From NCBI GenBank assembly GCA_943788135.1, contig CALSPC010000007.1, forward strand, positions 186,001 through 250,000: 64,000 nucleotides of DNA. Reading direction: 5' to 3'. This DNA is from an uncultured Paracoccaceae bacterium (lineage in GTDB: Bacteria; Bacteroidota; Bacteroidia; Flavobacteriales; Flavobacteriaceae). A model generated the notes under the pieces. That model did no database searches and was not told where the DNA came from. It saw nothing but the letters and a program-made list of their open reading frames with translations. The translations under genes and the position numbers were made by a program. Positions 41,372 through 52,477 of this stretch are shown one piece after another (within the stretch, counting starts at the first letter, position 1; every line of letters starts with the position of its first letter).

Positions 41372-42229
41372 ATGAATACTTTAAAAATTGCAGTTCAAAA
41401 GTCGGGACGTTTAAAAGACGATTCCATGAAGCTTTTAAAAGATATTGGAATTTCCATCGACAATGGAAAAGATCAACTCAAAGCTACGGCAACTAATTTT
41501 CCTGTTGAAGTTTTTTACCTCCGTAATGGCGATATTCCTCAATACCTTAAAGACGGAGTAGTGGACGCCGCTATTATTGGAAATAATGTTCTTGTAGAAA
41601 AAGGGAACTCCATAGAATATGTTGCTAAACTAGGATTTTCAAAATGTAGAGTCTCGATTGCTGTTCCAAAATCTATGGCTTACCAATCGCTTAAAGATTT
41701 AAATGGAAAACAAATTGCAACGTCTTATCCCAATACCGTTAATGCCTTTTTAAAACAAAATAACATTAGTGCAAATATTCATGTCATTAATGGATCTGTA
41801 GAAATAGCTCCTAATATTGGACTAGCCGAAGCTATTGTCGATATTGTATCAACAGGCGGAACACTTTTCAAAAATAACTTGGTAGAAAAAGATGTGATTC
41901 TTAAATCAGAAGCCGTTTTAGCAGTATCTCCAACACTTGAAGCTCCTCAGCAAGCTATTTTAGATAAAATTAAATTTCGTATAGAAGCCGTGCTTGAAGG
42001 CCAATCTTCTAAATATGTCTTACTTAATGCACCAAATGACAGTTTAGAAGCGATCATTAAGCTGTTGCCAGGTATGAAAAGTCCAACAGTACTTCCTTTA
42101 GCAGAATCTGGTTGGAGCTCTGTACATAGTGTAATTGATAAATATCAATTTTGGGACATTATAGACGATTTAAAAGGTTTAGGAGCTCAAGGTATACTCA
42201 TATGTCCAATTGAAAAAATGGTACTCTAA
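41372..42229 (+). CDS. hisG: ATP phosphoribosyltransferase
   Basis: LKIAVQKSGRLKDDSMKLLKDIGI, IVDIVSTGGTLFKNNL. Confidence 0.96.
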   Translation: MNTLKIAVQKSGRLKDDSMKLLKDIGISIDNGKDQLKATATNFPVEVFYLRNGDIPQYLKDGVVDAAIIGNNVLVEKGNSIEYVAKLGFSKCRVSIAVPKSMAYQSLKDLNGKQIATSYPNTVNAFLKQNNISANIHVINGSVEIAPNIGLAEAIVDIVSTGGTLFKNNLVEKDVILKSEAVLAVSPTLEAPQQAILDKIKFRIEAVLEGQSSKYVLLNAPNDSLEAIIKLLPGMKSPTVLPLAESGWSSVHSVIDKYQFWDIIDDLKGLGAQGILICPIEKMVL

Positions 42230-43527
42230 TGGCAGCTATTACAAACTATCCTAAACGCACTACTTGGGCAACGCTTTTAGAACGACCAACACAGTCTGTG
42301 GAAGCTATTGAAGCGGTTGTTGATGCTGTATTTTTAGCGGTTAAACAAGACGGTGACTCAGCGGTGGCGCGTTACACAAAACAGTTTGACAACGTAGAAT
42401 TAGACGACCTCTTAGTGTCTCAAATGGAGATAGACGCCGCAACAGTAGCAGTATCAGAAGATTTAAAGGCCGCCATCAAACAAGCCAAATCAAATATTGA
42501 AGTATTTCACAGTGCACAACAAACTACTAGAGTTGATGTAGAAACACAGCCTGGTGTTCGTTGTTGGCAAGAGAAACGCCCTATAGAAACTGTTGGTTTA
42601 TATATTCCTGGTGGTACAGCACCTTTGTTTTCAACAGTTCTAATGCTAGCTGTACCTGCTAAAATTGCAGGATGTAAAAATATCGTTTTGTGCAGTCCAC
42701 CAAATAGTGAAGGATCAATTGCTAATGAAATTTTATACACAGCAGCTTTATGTGGAATCACTACCATTCTTAAAGTAGGAGGGATTCAAGCTATAGCAGG
42801 GCTAACGTTTGGCACAGCACGTATTCCAAAAGTCTCAAAAATATTTGGTCCTGGAAATCAATATGTAACCGTAGCAAAACAATTGGCTACAAAATTTGGT
42901 GTGGCAATTGATATGCCAGCAGGGCCTAGTGAATTATTGATTATGGCAGACAAAAATGCCAATCCTGCCTTTGTTGCATCTGATTTATTGAGTCAAGCAG
43001 AACATGGTATTGACAGTCAAGTGATTTTAGTGTCAACAGATGAAAAGATGCTTTTAGATACTGCCAAAGAAGTCCAACTTCAAACTCAAGTCCTAGATCG
43101 TAAAACGATTATAGATAAAGCCCTTGAGAATATGAAACTTATTTTGGTGGATTCCGATCAGGAAGCTGTAGATTTAATTAATTTTTACGGGCCAGAGCAT
43201 TATATTATCAGTACAGATAACACTTCGTTTTATGTTGACAATGTGATTAATGCAGGCTCTGTATTTATCGGAAAATACACCCCGGAGAGTGCAGGAGATT
43301 ATGCTTCTGGAACCAACCATACGCTCCCAACAAATGGCTATGCAAAAGCCTATTCGGGTGTTAATTTAGATAGTTTTTTAAAGAATATCACCTTTCAAGA
43401 AATCACAAAAGAAGGCCTATCAACAATTGGAAACACCATTGAACTTATGGCTGAAGCCGAAGGCTTAATGGCACACAAAAACGCAGTTACAATCCGCTTA
43501 AAATCTATTGGTGATGAATCTAAATAA
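42229..43527 (+). CDS. hisD: Histidinol dehydrogenase
   Basis: VGLYIPGGTAPLFSTVLMLAVPA, DMPAGPSELLIMAD, LLSQAEHGIDSQV. Confidence 0.97.
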   Translation: MAAITNYPKRTTWATLLERPTQSVEAIEAVVDAVFLAVKQDGDSAVARYTKQFDNVELDDLLVSQMEIDAATVAVSEDLKAAIKQAKSNIEVFHSAQQTTRVDVETQPGVRCWQEKRPIETVGLYIPGGTAPLFSTVLMLAVPAKIAGCKNIVLCSPPNSEGSIANEILYTAALCGITTILKVGGIQAIAGLTFGTARIPKVSKIFGPGNQYVTVAKQLATKFGVAIDMPAGPSELLIMADKNANPAFVASDLLSQAEHGIDSQVILVSTDEKMLLDTAKEVQLQTQVLDRKTIIDKALENMKLILVDSDQEAVDLINFYGPEHYIISTDNTSFYVDNVINAGSVFIGKYTPESAGDYASGTNHTLPTNGYAKAYSGVNLDSFLKNITFQEITKEGLSTIGNTIELMAEAEGLMAHKNAVTIRLKSIGDESK

Positions 43528-44551
43528 ATTGCTTCGAAAGAATATATTGGGAATGAAACCCTATTCATCAGCACGTGATGAATACAAAGATTTACAAGCA
43601 GATATGGTATTTTTAGATGCCAATGAAAACCCTTTCGATACGCCACTAAATCGCTATCCAGATCCACAGCAAACGCGTTTAAAAGAAAGTATTGCATCAC
43701 AAAAAAAGGTGTCAACAGATCAGCTATTGCTAGGTAATGGCAGTGATGAAGTTTTGGATTTAATTTTCAGGGCCTTTTGTGAACCTAATCAAGATAGTAT
43801 TCTTACAACTCCACCAACATATGGAATGTATGATGTCTTAGCAAATTTGAACGCCGTAGACAATATTCTAGTGCCTTTGTCGCCAGATTTTCAACTTGAA
43901 GTCGATTCTATTTTTGACGCTATTAAACCTCAAACTAAATTACTATTTATTTGTTCGCCCAACAATCCCTCTGGAAATTCCGTTGAGCGTAAAGCTATAG
44001 AACGTCTTTTAAAAAATTTTAATGGTCTAGTGGTTATAGACGAAGCTTATATTGATTTTACTAAAGACCCTAGTTGGACACAAGTGCTCGAACAATATCC
44101 AAATTTAATTGTTACCCAAACACTTTCTAAAGCTTATGGTTTAGCGGGAATTCGATTAGGGATTTGTTATGCCTCTAAGGAAATTATTGCCGTATTAAAC
44201 AAGATAAAACCGCCTTATAATATTAATTCACTTACTCAAGAAGCTGCTATTAAAGCGTTTGAAAATAAGGATAGTGTCCAGGCTCAAATTGAATCGATTT
44301 TAAACGAACGCAGCAACTTAATTAATGCCTTTAAATCTGTTCCATTTATTAAAAAAATATACCCTTCAGAAGCTAATTTTATTTTAATTAAGGTTGATGA
44401 TGCGAACAAGCGTTATGAAGAGCTTATAAAAAATGGCATTGTGGTTCGAAATCGTAGTTCACAATTACATTGCGAAAACTGCCTTAGAATCACAGTGGGA
44501 ACACCTTCTGAAAACACACAATTAATAACACTATTAAAGACACTAATATGA
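43514..44551 (+). CDS. hisC: Histidinol-phosphate aminotransferase (track start 43508)
   Basis: [56 protein letters not shown] site. Confidence 0.95.
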   Translation: MNLNKLLRKNILGMKPYSSARDEYKDLQADMVFLDANENPFDTPLNRYPDPQQTRLKESIASQKKVSTDQLLLGNGSDEVLDLIFRAFCEPNQDSILTTPPTYGMYDVLANLNAVDNILVPLSPDFQLEVDSIFDAIKPQTKLLFICSPNNPSGNSVERKAIERLLKNFNGLVVIDEAYIDFTKDPSWTQVLEQYPNLIVTQTLSKAYGLAGIRLGICYASKEIIAVLNKIKPPYNINSLTQEAAIKAFENKDSVQAQIESILNERSNLINAFKSVPFIKKIYPSEANFILIKVDDANKRYEELIKNGIVVRNRSSQLHCENCLRITVGTPSENTQLITLLKTLI

Positions 44552-45684
44552 AACCCGTATTATTTATAGATCGTGATGGCACTCTAATCCGAGAACCTGC
44601 AGATGAGCAAATTGATGCTTTTGAAAAGTTAGAGTTTTATCCTAATGTATTTTCAAATTTAAAAAAGATTTGTCAAGAATTAGATTTCGAAATTGTGATG
44701 ATTACAAATCAAGATGGTTTGGGGACAGAAGTGTATCCAGAACACACGTTTTGGCCAGTGCATAATTTCATTCTTGATACTTTTAAAAACGAAGGTATCG
44801 TATTTGAAAAACAATTCATTGACCGTACTTTTGCGAAAGACAATGCACCGACACGAAAACCGCAAACAGGTTTATTAACTGAATACTTTTCTGAAGCCTA
44901 TGATTTAGAAAACTCTTTTGTAATTGGGGATCGTCTAACAGATATAGAACTCGCTAAGAATTTAGGCTGTAAAGGGATTTATATTAATGATCAAACCCAT
45001 TTAGGAGAACATGAAATATCGGTCAAACAAGAGGAACTAACTCCTTTTGTGGCTTTAGAAACTAACCAATGGGATGCCATTTATAGTTTTTTAAAGGCAA
45101 AGCAACGTGTAGGAAGCATTGTGAGAAATACCAACGAAACAAAAATTGATATCACAGTTAATTTGGACGGCACAGGAAAAAGTCAAATCGATACTGGAAT
45201 TGCCTTTTTTGATCATATGTTAGACCAAATTGCGCGTCATGGGCAAATGGATTTGGACATCAAAGTTGATGGCGACCTTGAAGTTGACGAACACCACACG
45301 ATTGAAGATACTGCCATTGCATTAGGGAATTTATTTAATTCCGTATTAGGATCAAAACTTGGTATTGAACGTTACGGGTTTTGTTTGCCTATGGATGATT
45401 GTTTGGCACAAGTCGCCATTGATTTTGGGGGTCGTAATTGGCTGGTTTGGGACGCTGATTTTAAACGTGAATACGTTGGTAAAATGCCCACAGAAATGTT
45501 TATGCACTTCTTTAAATCCTTTACAGATGGTGCCCGGTGTAATTTGAATATTAAAGCTGAGGGCACTAACGAGCATCACAAAATTGAAGCGATTTTTAAA
45601 GCCTTTGCTAAAGCTATAAAAATGGCGGTTAAACGCGATGTAAATAAAATGATATTACCATCAACCAAAGGAACACTAGACTAA
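44548..45684 (+). CDS. hisB: Bifunctional histidinol-phosphatase / imidazoleglycerol-phosphate dehydratase
   Basis: HAD motif [12 protein letters not shown], then IGPD motifs [49 protein letters not shown]. Confidence 0.97.
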   Translation: MKPVLFIDRDGTLIREPADEQIDAFEKLEFYPNVFSNLKKICQELDFEIVMITNQDGLGTEVYPEHTFWPVHNFILDTFKNEGIVFEKQFIDRTFAKDNAPTRKPQTGLLTEYFSEAYDLENSFVIGDRLTDIELAKNLGCKGIYINDQTHLGEHEISVKQEELTPFVALETNQWDAIYSFLKAKQRVGSIVRNTNETKIDITVNLDGTGKSQIDTGIAFFDHMLDQIARHGQMDLDIKVDGDLEVDEHHTIEDTAIALGNLFNSVLGSKLGIERYGFCLPMDDCLAQVAIDFGGRNWLVWDADFKREYVGKMPTEMFMHFFKSFTDGARCNLNIKAEGTNEHHKIEAIFKAFAKAIKMAVKRDVNKMILPSTKGTLD

Positions 45685-46266
45685 ATGAATGTTATAATAA
45701 TCGATTACGGCGCAGGAAATATTCAGAGTATTCAATTTGCATTTCAACGTTTAGGCATAAACGCTAAACTTTCGAATTCCATAGAAGAAATCTTGAGTGC
45801 CGATAAAGTGATATTCCCTGGAGTTGGCGAAGCAAGTCAGGCGATGAAAATGCTTAAAAAATCAAAATTAGACCTCATAATTCCAACGCTTAAACAAGAC
45901 GTATTAGGGATTTGTTTGGGGATGCAGTTATTGTGTAAACATACCGAAGAAGGAAACACCAAAGGACTTGGCGTTTTTGAGGTTGATGTCAAACGGTTTT
46001 CTAACGCTGTCAAAGTACCACAAATGGGATGGAATACAATTCAAAATTTACAATCAGGATTACTAAAACATATTCCTGAAGCGAGCTATATGTATGCTGT
46101 TCACAGTTATTATGCTAGCATTGGTAAACAAACTATTGCACGTTCTCAATATGATATTGAATTTTCGGCAGCTTTGCAATCTGATAATTTTTATGGAGTC
46201 CAATTTCATCCTGAAAAAAGCAGTAAAGATGGCGCTCAATTATTACAAAACTTTTTAAATTTATAA
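45685..46266 (+). CDS. hisH: Imidazole glycerol phosphate synthase subunit HisH
   Basis: [31 protein letters not shown]. Confidence 0.96.
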   Translation: MNVIIIDYGAGNIQSIQFAFQRLGINAKLSNSIEEILSADKVIFPGVGEASQAMKMLKKSKLDLIIPTLKQDVLGICLGMQLLCKHTEEGNTKGLGVFEVDVKRFSNAVKVPQMGWNTIQNLQSGLLKHIPEASYMYAVHSYYASIGKQTIARSQYDIEFSAALQSDNFYGVQFHPEKSSKDGAQLLQNFLNL

Positions 46267-46267
46267 C

Positions 46268-46996
46268 ATGCGAATTATTCCAGCAATAGACATTATCAAT
46301 GGACAATGTGTTCGGCTAACAAAAGGCGATTATACTACCAAAAAAGTCTATAATGAAAACCCTTTAGAGGTTGCCAAAATGTTTGAAGACGTCGGCATTG
46401 AACACTTACACGTGGTTGATTTAGATGGCGCTAAAGCACAACATATCATCAACCACAACATTTTAGAGACTATAGCAACTCAGACAAATTTAAAAGTCGA
46501 TTTTGGTGGCGGATTAAAATCCGATGAAGATCTAAAAATAGCTTTTGAATCTGGTGCGCATCAAGTGACTGGTGGTAGTATTGCGGTTAAAAACCCAACT
46601 CAGTTCCTAAAGTGGTTAGAAACTTATGGTGCAGATAAAATTATTTTAGGTGCAGATTGTTTAGATCAAAAAATAGCAATTCAAGGCTGGCAAGAAGAGA
46701 GTGATAAAGAAGTGATTACATTTATAAAAGAGTTTGTTGGCAAAGGGATTTCTTATGTGATTTGTACAGATATTTCCAAAGACGGAATGTTGCAAGGCCC
46801 ATCATTTGAATTATACAAAACAATTTTATCCTCAGCTAATCCTTTAAAGCTTATAGCTTCTGGCGGTATCTCTGCTTTTGATGAATTGCCAAAATTAGCC
46901 AATTTAGGTTGCGAAGGCGTCATTATTGGCAAAGCTATTTACGAAGGAAATATCAGTTTAAAACAATTAGAAACCTATCAACTAAACCGTTCATAA
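46268..46996 (+). CDS. hisA: ProFAR isomerase
   Basis: [42 protein letters not shown]. Confidence 0.97.
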   Translation: MRIIPAIDIINGQCVRLTKGDYTTKKVYNENPLEVAKMFEDVGIEHLHVVDLDGAKAQHIINHNILETIATQTNLKVDFGGGLKSDEDLKIAFESGAHQVTGGSIAVKNPTQFLKWLETYGADKIILGADCLDQKIAIQGWQEESDKEVITFIKEFVGKGISYVICTDISKDGMLQGPSFELYKTILSSANPLKLIASGGISAFDELPKLANLGCEGVIIGKAIYEGNISLKQLETYQLNRS

Positions 46997-46998
46997 TC

Positions 46999-47754
46999 AT
47001 GTTAGCTAAACGAATTATTCCATGCTTAGATATTAAGAACGGACGGACCGTAAAAGGGGTGAATTTTCTAAACCTTAGAGATGCTGGTGACCCTGTAGCA
47101 TTGGCAAAACAATATGCAGAAAATGGAGCTGATGAATTGGTGTTTTTAGATATTACCGCAACTTTAGAATCGCGCTCAACAACTATAGATATGGTTCGGA
47201 ACGTGGCAGAACAGATTGATATTCCGTTTACTGTTGGTGGAGGTGTTAGCACCAAAGAAGGTGTGGAGTTATTATTAAAGTCTGGAGCCGATAAAGTAGG
47301 AGTAAACTCTGCAGCCATCAAACGCCCTGAGCTTATTAATGAGCTTTCTAAGGCTTTTGGAAACCAGTGTATTGTAGTGGCAATTGACGCTAAACAAGTG
47401 GAGGGCAAATGGCTTGTGCATTTGGCTGGCGGTACCATACCTACAGCACTAGATTTATTTGAATGGGCTAAAGAAGTGGAAACTCGTGGTGCTGGCGAAA
47501 TTTTATTCACTTCAATGAATAATGATGGCGTAAAAACAGGCTTCGCTAACGCTGCACTGGCACAATTATCTAAAACGGTAAATATTCCTATAATTGCATC
47601 TGGTGGTGCAGGAACAACTCAACATTTTGTAGATGTATTTACAGAAGGTAAAGCTGACGCTGCCTTAGCCGCTAGTGTATTTCACTTTGGTGAAATTGCT
47701 ATACATGATTTAAAACAAGAATTACAATCTAATAACATTAACATACGACTCTAA
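46999..47754 (+). CDS. hisF: Imidazole glycerol phosphate synthase subunit HisF (start reassigned to MLAKRIIPC)
   Basis: [47 protein letters not shown]. Track start at 46909 overlaps hisA by 30 codons. Confidence 0.97.
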   Translation: MLAKRIIPCLDIKNGRTVKGVNFLNLRDAGDPVALAKQYAENGADELVFLDITATLESRSTTIDMVRNVAEQIDIPFTVGGGVSTKEGVELLLKSGADKVGVNSAAIKRPELINELSKAFGNQCIVVAIDAKQVEGKWLVHLAGGTIPTALDLFEWAKEVETRGAGEILFTSMNNDGVKTGFANAALAQLSKTVNIPIIASGGAGTTQHFVDVFTEGKADAALAASVFHFGEIAIHDLKQELQSNNINIRL

Positions 47755-48344
47755 TGGAAATTACTTATAACAGTGAAGGATTAATCCCTGCAATTATTCA
47801 AGATTCGACTACCAAAACCGTTTTAATGCTTGGCTATATGAATGCTGAAGCCGTTTCTAAAACTTTGGAAACAAATAAAGTAACCTTTTTCAGTCGTAGC
47901 AAACAACGCCTTTGGACAAAAGGGGAGGAGAGTGGTAATTTTCTTAGTTTAGACAGTTTGAAAAATGACTGTGATAACGATACGTTACTAATTCAAGCCA
48001 CACCTCATGGTCCAACTTGTCACAAAGGCACAGACAATTGTTGGAGTGAATCCAATGTTGAATCTTTTGGATTTATATCAACACTCGAAACGATTATTAC
48101 AGACCGAAAAGAAAATGCGTCTTCAGAAACCTCTTATGTTTCTGAATTATTTGAGAAAGGTCTGAATAAAATAGCCCAAAAAGTAGGCGAGGAGGCCGTT
48201 GAAGTTGTAATAGAAGCCAAAGACAACAACGCTGATTTGTTTTTAAATGAAAGTGCCGATTTATTATTTCATTACTTAATATTATTGCAAGCCAAAGGGT
48301 TTAAACTTGAAAATGTAGTTGAGGTTCTAAAATCAAGACATTAA
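47754..48344 (+). CDS. hisIE: Phosphoribosyl-AMP cyclohydrolase / phosphoribosyl-ATP pyrophosphatase
   Basis: VLMLGYMNAEAVSKTLETNKVTFFSRSKQRLWTKGEESGN, KVGEEAVEVVIEAKD. Confidence 0.96.
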   Translation: MEITYNSEGLIPAIIQDSTTKTVLMLGYMNAEAVSKTLETNKVTFFSRSKQRLWTKGEESGNFLSLDSLKNDCDNDTLLIQATPHGPTCHKGTDNCWSESNVESFGFISTLETIITDRKENASSETSYVSELFEKGLNKIAQKVGEEAVEVVIEAKDNNADLFLNESADLLFHYLILLQAKGFKLENVVEVLKSRH

Positions 48345-48380
48345 TTTTGTAACTCTTTTTAAAATTCCGACCTTGTAGAC

Positions 48381-49169
48381 ATGTTGCAAAAGCGCTTCTT
48401 TTATTTGGTCAATGTTCAGTTTTTAGGGTATCGTTTTCATGGATGGCAAAAACAGCCCAATACTAAAACGGTACATTTAATGATCGATCGTACCTTGAAG
48501 TATATCCTTGGAGAACAAAAGTTTAAAACCTTAGGAGCAGGACGAACTGATGCCATGGTTTCAGCTAACCAAGCAGCGTTTGAATTGTTCTTAGACGATG
48601 AACCTTTAGAGGATTTAAACGTTTTTCTAGATCTATTCAATACAAATTTACCACAAGATATTCGAGCTTTACGCATCAAAGAGGTGGATTCGAAATTTAA
48701 TATCATTCAGGACTCCAAGTTAAAAGAATACCATTATGTGTTTGCTCAAGGCGATAAATTTCATCCGTTTGCCGCTCCGATTATGACCACTATTTTAGAA
48801 GCTTTAGATATCGAATTGATGAAAGAAGGCGCAAAGTTATTTGAGGGCAAAAACAACTATAAAACCTATTGCTATAAACCTTCAGCTGAAGGAGTGTTCA
48901 ACAGAGAATTAAAACGATGTGAACTTGTAGAAAACACACTTTATACTGCCAATTTTTTTCCTGATAAAAGTTATGTATTAAAAGTGATCGGTAAGGGGTT
49001 TGGACGCCATCAAATCCGGTTAATGATGGGGGCTTTGATTAAATTGGGACGTGGTGCTATTGATTTGGAATACATAAAGAATAGTTTGAAACCAGAAAGC
49101 GACTATGTGATGGATTATATTGCACCAGCTTCAGGGTTGATTTTACATAAAATTGAATTTAAGAATTAG
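48381..49169 (+). CDS. TruA-family tRNA pseudouridine synthase
   Basis: VQFLGYRFHGWQKQPNTKTV, LGAGRTDAMVSANQAAFEL, GFGRHQIRLMMGALIKLG. Confidence 0.88.
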   Translation: MLQKRFFYLVNVQFLGYRFHGWQKQPNTKTVHLMIDRTLKYILGEQKFKTLGAGRTDAMVSANQAAFELFLDDEPLEDLNVFLDLFNTNLPQDIRALRIKEVDSKFNIIQDSKLKEYHYVFAQGDKFHPFAAPIMTTILEALDIELMKEGAKLFEGKNNYKTYCYKPSAEGVFNRELKRCELVENTLYTANFFPDKSYVLKVIGKGFGRHQIRLMMGALIKLGRGAIDLEYIKNSLKPESDYVMDYIAPASGLILHKIEFKN

Positions 49170-49172
49170 GAT

Positions 49173-49841
49173 ATGATAACCAAAGACGTTTTTAGCTTCT
49201 TAAAAAAATTAAAACAAAACAATAATCGAGAGTGGTTTCATGACCATAAAACAGCATTTAAAACTATAGAAACGGGAGTGAAACAGTTTTATGCTCAAGT
49301 GTTTGAACAACTAAACACAGTTGATTCTATCGATGCGTTTAAACTATTTCGCATATATAGAGATGTGCGTTTTTCAAAAAACAAATTACCCTATAAAACC
49401 CATTTTGGGGGTAGTTTTCATCGCACAAAACCAGAACTAAGAGGCGGGTATTATTTACATATTGCGCCTCAAAACGAGAGTTTTATTGCTACAGGATTTT
49501 GGAATCCAAACAAAAAGGATCTTTTTCGAATTCGAAAAGAGTTTGAAATTGATGCTGACGAGATACGTGAATTGATGGTGCAGCCGAAATTTAAATCGGT
49601 TTGGGGAGCGTTGCAAGGCGATGAGCTAAAGTCAGCACCAAGAGGGTTTGATAAAAACGATCCAAATATTGATTTGATTCGCCGAAAGCAGTTCATTTTC
49701 ACTAAAAAATTTACAGACAAGGAAGTCCTTTCAAAAGATTTTGGACAACAAATCATTACAGATTTTAAAGTTATTAGCCCTTATTTTGACTATATGAGTG
49801 CGGTATTAACAACAAATTTAAATGGAGAATCTACGCTGTAG
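49173..49841 (+). CDS. DUF2461 domain-containing protein
   Basis: FLKKLKQNNNREWFHDHK, FRIYRDVRFSKNKLPYKTHFGGSF pattern. Confidence 0.85.
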   Translation: MITKDVFSFLKKLKQNNNREWFHDHKTAFKTIETGVKQFYAQVFEQLNTVDSIDAFKLFRIYRDVRFSKNKLPYKTHFGGSFHRTKPELRGGYYLHIAPQNESFIATGFWNPNKKDLFRIRKEFEIDADEIRELMVQPKFKSVWGALQGDELKSAPRGFDKNDPNIDLIRRKQFIFTKKFTDKEVLSKDFGQQIITDFKVISPYFDYMSAVLTTNLNGESTL

Positions 49842-50241
49842 GCCCCAGTTCTGAGAGCAATTGTACATGACTAATTAGGCGTTCTTTCACAATCCCAATG
49901 ATGCGTTTATTGAGTGCCGAGGCATTAGAACTATAAATGGTATATTCATCCACAGTAAACAATCCGACAATCATATCTTTGAGAGTGTTTCTAAACGCAC
50001 GATCTTTGATAAGGGCATTTTCGATATAACTAATTTTGTTCTCAACAGAGAGTTCAAAAAACACATTTTTATAGGTATTACAGAAGTTTAAAAACGCTGC
50101 AATTAAGAGGTCATTTTGAAACTTAATAATAGGGCGCAGAACCGTATTTTGAAAGTATTCATCAGAAGACATTTCTGAATTAATCACATTTGAAATAGAG
50201 TCTATACGAATAGATTTCAGGCTTAGATCTCTTGTGCTCAT
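49831..50241 (-). CDS. Conserved hypothetical protein
   Basis: 136 aa ORF upstream-coupled to MscS-like gene (minus strand). Confidence 0.6.
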   Translation of the reverse strand: MSTRDLSLKSIRIDSISNVINSEMSSDEYFQNTVLRPIIKFQNDLLIAAFLNFCNTYKNVFFELSVENKISYIENALIKDRAFRNTLKDMIVGLFTVDEYTIYSSNASALNKRIIGIVKERLISHVQLLSELGPTA

Positions 50242-50247
50242 TAGATA

Positions 50248-51489
50248 TTATTTTAAAGACGTAAACACTGGGGTTTCCGATATTTCAAGATCAAAATCAT
50301 TGACAGAAGCAATCATATGATCAAAAATATCGGCAATAATATATTCATAATTTGCCCAACGTTTGTCACTACTAAACGCATAAATCTCAATGGGTAAACC
50401 GTGAGCAGAAGGTTGCAACTGACGCACCATAATCATCATGTCTTTATTGATCGCCGAATGCTGTTCGATAAAGGTTTCCATGTATTTTCTAAACACCCCA
50501 ATATTGGTCAGGTTTCTTCCGTTAATCAAAAGGGATTTATCAATATTATTAGACGTATTATAGGAGTTGATGTCTTCTGAGCGTTGAAGGATATAGTCGG
50601 AAATCAATTGAATTTTAGAGAAGTTCTGAATGTCCGTTTGACTTAAATTTTTCACACTTTCCATACGAATATTCAAAGCACGTTTGATACGTCTGCCTTT
50701 AGAGTCATTCATACCACGCCAGTTTTTAAACGAATCGGAAATCAGGGCATAGGTTGGAATAGTGGTGATGGTATTATCAAAATTTTGAACTTTTACAGTA
50801 GCTAAGTTAATTTCGATAACATCGCCATCGGCTCCAAATTTTTCAAAAGAAATCCAATCGCCTATACGAACCATATCGTTAATGGACACTTGAATACTTG
50901 CTACAAACCCGAGAATGGTATCTCTAAACACCAAAATGATAATAGCAGAAATGGTTCCTAATCCAGCAATAAATTCTAAAAAGGAAATCCCAGACACAAT
51001 GGCAACGGTAGCAAAAATACCGGTAAGCCAAACAAAAATCATAAACACCTGGATATAACTATCTACAGGTTTGTCTTTGAGAAAACTAAGAGTTTTAAAA
51101 TATATCTTTAGAGAGTTGAGTACATTTTTTAAACCCCAAATCGTAAGAGCAATACCAACTACTAGAATTGTTTTTTCAAAAAAGGATTGCAATTTTTCGA
51201 AATCATAAAATAGACTCGGAATAAGCTTGTACGTTAATATAAAAGGCACAATTTGAGCAATACTACTTGGAACTCTGTTTTCCAACATGATATCGTCAAA
51301 ATCCGTCTTAGATTTGTTGGCTATTTTTGTAAATGTCGCACGAATAATTTTTTTTAGGATAATATCAACAATATATATGAGGAGAGTTAAGCCTATAAAT
51401 AAAATGGTTACACTAAGGTTCGTAGCAACATTTGAAGGCAAGCCCCAAGAGCTCAACAGCTGCACTAATAATTCTATAATATGTTTCAT
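50248..51489 (-). CDS. MscS-family mechanosensitive channel
   Basis: TM region then VFRDTILGFVASIQVSINDMVRIGDWISFEKFGADGDVIEINLATVKVQNFDNTITTIPTYALISD. Confidence 0.92.
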   Translation of the reverse strand: MKHIIELLVQLLSSWGLPSNVATNLSVTILFIGLTLLIYIVDIILKKIIRATFTKIANKSKTDFDDIMLENRVPSSIAQIVPFILTYKLIPSLFYDFEKLQSFFEKTILVVGIALTIWGLKNVLNSLKIYFKTLSFLKDKPVDSYIQVFMIFVWLTGIFATVAIVSGISFLEFIAGLGTISAIIILVFRDTILGFVASIQVSINDMVRIGDWISFEKFGADGDVIEINLATVKVQNFDNTITTIPTYALISDSFKNWRGMNDSKGRRIKRALNIRMESVKNLSQTDIQNFSKIQLISDYILQRSEDINSYNTSNNIDKSLLINGRNLTNIGVFRKYMETFIEQHSAINKDMMIMVRQLQPSAHGLPIEIYAFSSDKRWANYEYIIADIFDHMIASVNDFDLEISETPVFTSLK

Positions 51490-51797
51490 TAGGAAATTGT
51501 TTTTCTAAGTTTATGTTCAACGACAAACGTCCCAAATGGAATAATCGAAGCTAATGTTATGAGAATAAAATGTTTTTTGAACCACAAATTATCAAATCGC
51601 AATACTATAACAAAGGCGATGTACGCCATAAATAGAAACCCATGAGGCATTCCAAGTAATTTTACAACTGTGACGTCATTACCAATATATTTTAAGGGTA
51701 CACCAACACACAGGAGAAGAATATAAGATAAGCCTTCTAAAAAGGCTACGATTCGAAAAATTGTAATTAATTTCATTCTATAATCATTAAAGTACAA
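51489..51797 (-). CDS. DUF3817 domain-containing membrane protein
   Basis: FRIVAFLEGLSYILLLCVGVPLKYIG..VKLLGMPHGFLFMAYIA. Confidence 0.85.
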   Translation of the reverse strand: MYFNDYRMKLITIFRIVAFLEGLSYILLLCVGVPLKYIGNDVTVVKLLGMPHGFLFMAYIAFVIVLRFDNLWFKKHFILITLASIIPFGTFVVEHKLRKTIS

Positions 51798-51970
51798 AAT
51801 TAGTAAAGAATTAATGAATAGAGGGTATTGGATGTTGAAATTATTAATTTTACATAATATAAATTATAGAACATTCTATAAATAGGTTCATGCTGAGAAT
51901 CAAGGTATTTATAGTACAGATGACACTCTTGAAATTATAATAGGTATATTTAAAATTTAAATTTATAGCT

Positions 51971-52456
51971 ATGAAACATTTATTAGTATTTACAATCTTA
52001 ATATCTCTCTATGCCTGTAATTTCCAAACAAAACCTGAGGTTAGTATAGAAATAGAAAACACATTTGAAATTAAGACATCCAAAATTGAAGACGATAAAG
52101 CCGCAATCCTAAAAGTAATGAATACTCAAGAACTTGCTTGGAGTCAAAATGATTTAGACGGTTTTATGGAAGGCTACTACCAGAGTGATTCTTTGAAATT
52201 CTATGGAAAAAGTGGCTTAACAAAGGGTTGGCAACAAACTCTTGATACTTATAAAAAAGGCTACCCTTCCAAAGATCATAGTGGTACACTCACCTTTAAA
52301 ATTATAGATATCTCTCCTATTGAAAACCAAAGTTATTGGGTTATGGGGAGCTATGTTTTAAGCCGAAACATAGGTGATGCTAGTGGTGTTTTTATGGTTA
52401 TATTTAAAAAAATAGAAGACGAATGGAAAATTGTAGCCGATATGAGTTGTGGCTAG
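51971..52456 (+). CDS. NTF2-like (SnoaL/DUF4440) lipoprotein
   Basis: Lipobox SLYAC; ILKVMNTQELAWSQNDLDGFMEGYYQSDSLKFYGKSG. Confidence 0.8.
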   Translation: MKHLLVFTILISLYACNFQTKPEVSIEIENTFEIKTSKIEDDKAAILKVMNTQELAWSQNDLDGFMEGYYQSDSLKFYGKSGLTKGWQQTLDTYKKGYPSKDHSGTLTFKIIDISPIENQSYWVMGSYVLSRNIGDASGVFMVIFKKIEDEWKIVADMSCG

Positions 52457-52477
52457 AAGACTATTAAAATATTTAGA

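Noticed and set aside
45352-45579. Several overlapping short ORFs on both strands inside hisB
   Set aside because: Nested within the strongly supported IGPD domain; spurious.
46953-47510. 185-aa minus-strand ORF
   Set aside because: Antisense to hisF; codon-bias artefact.
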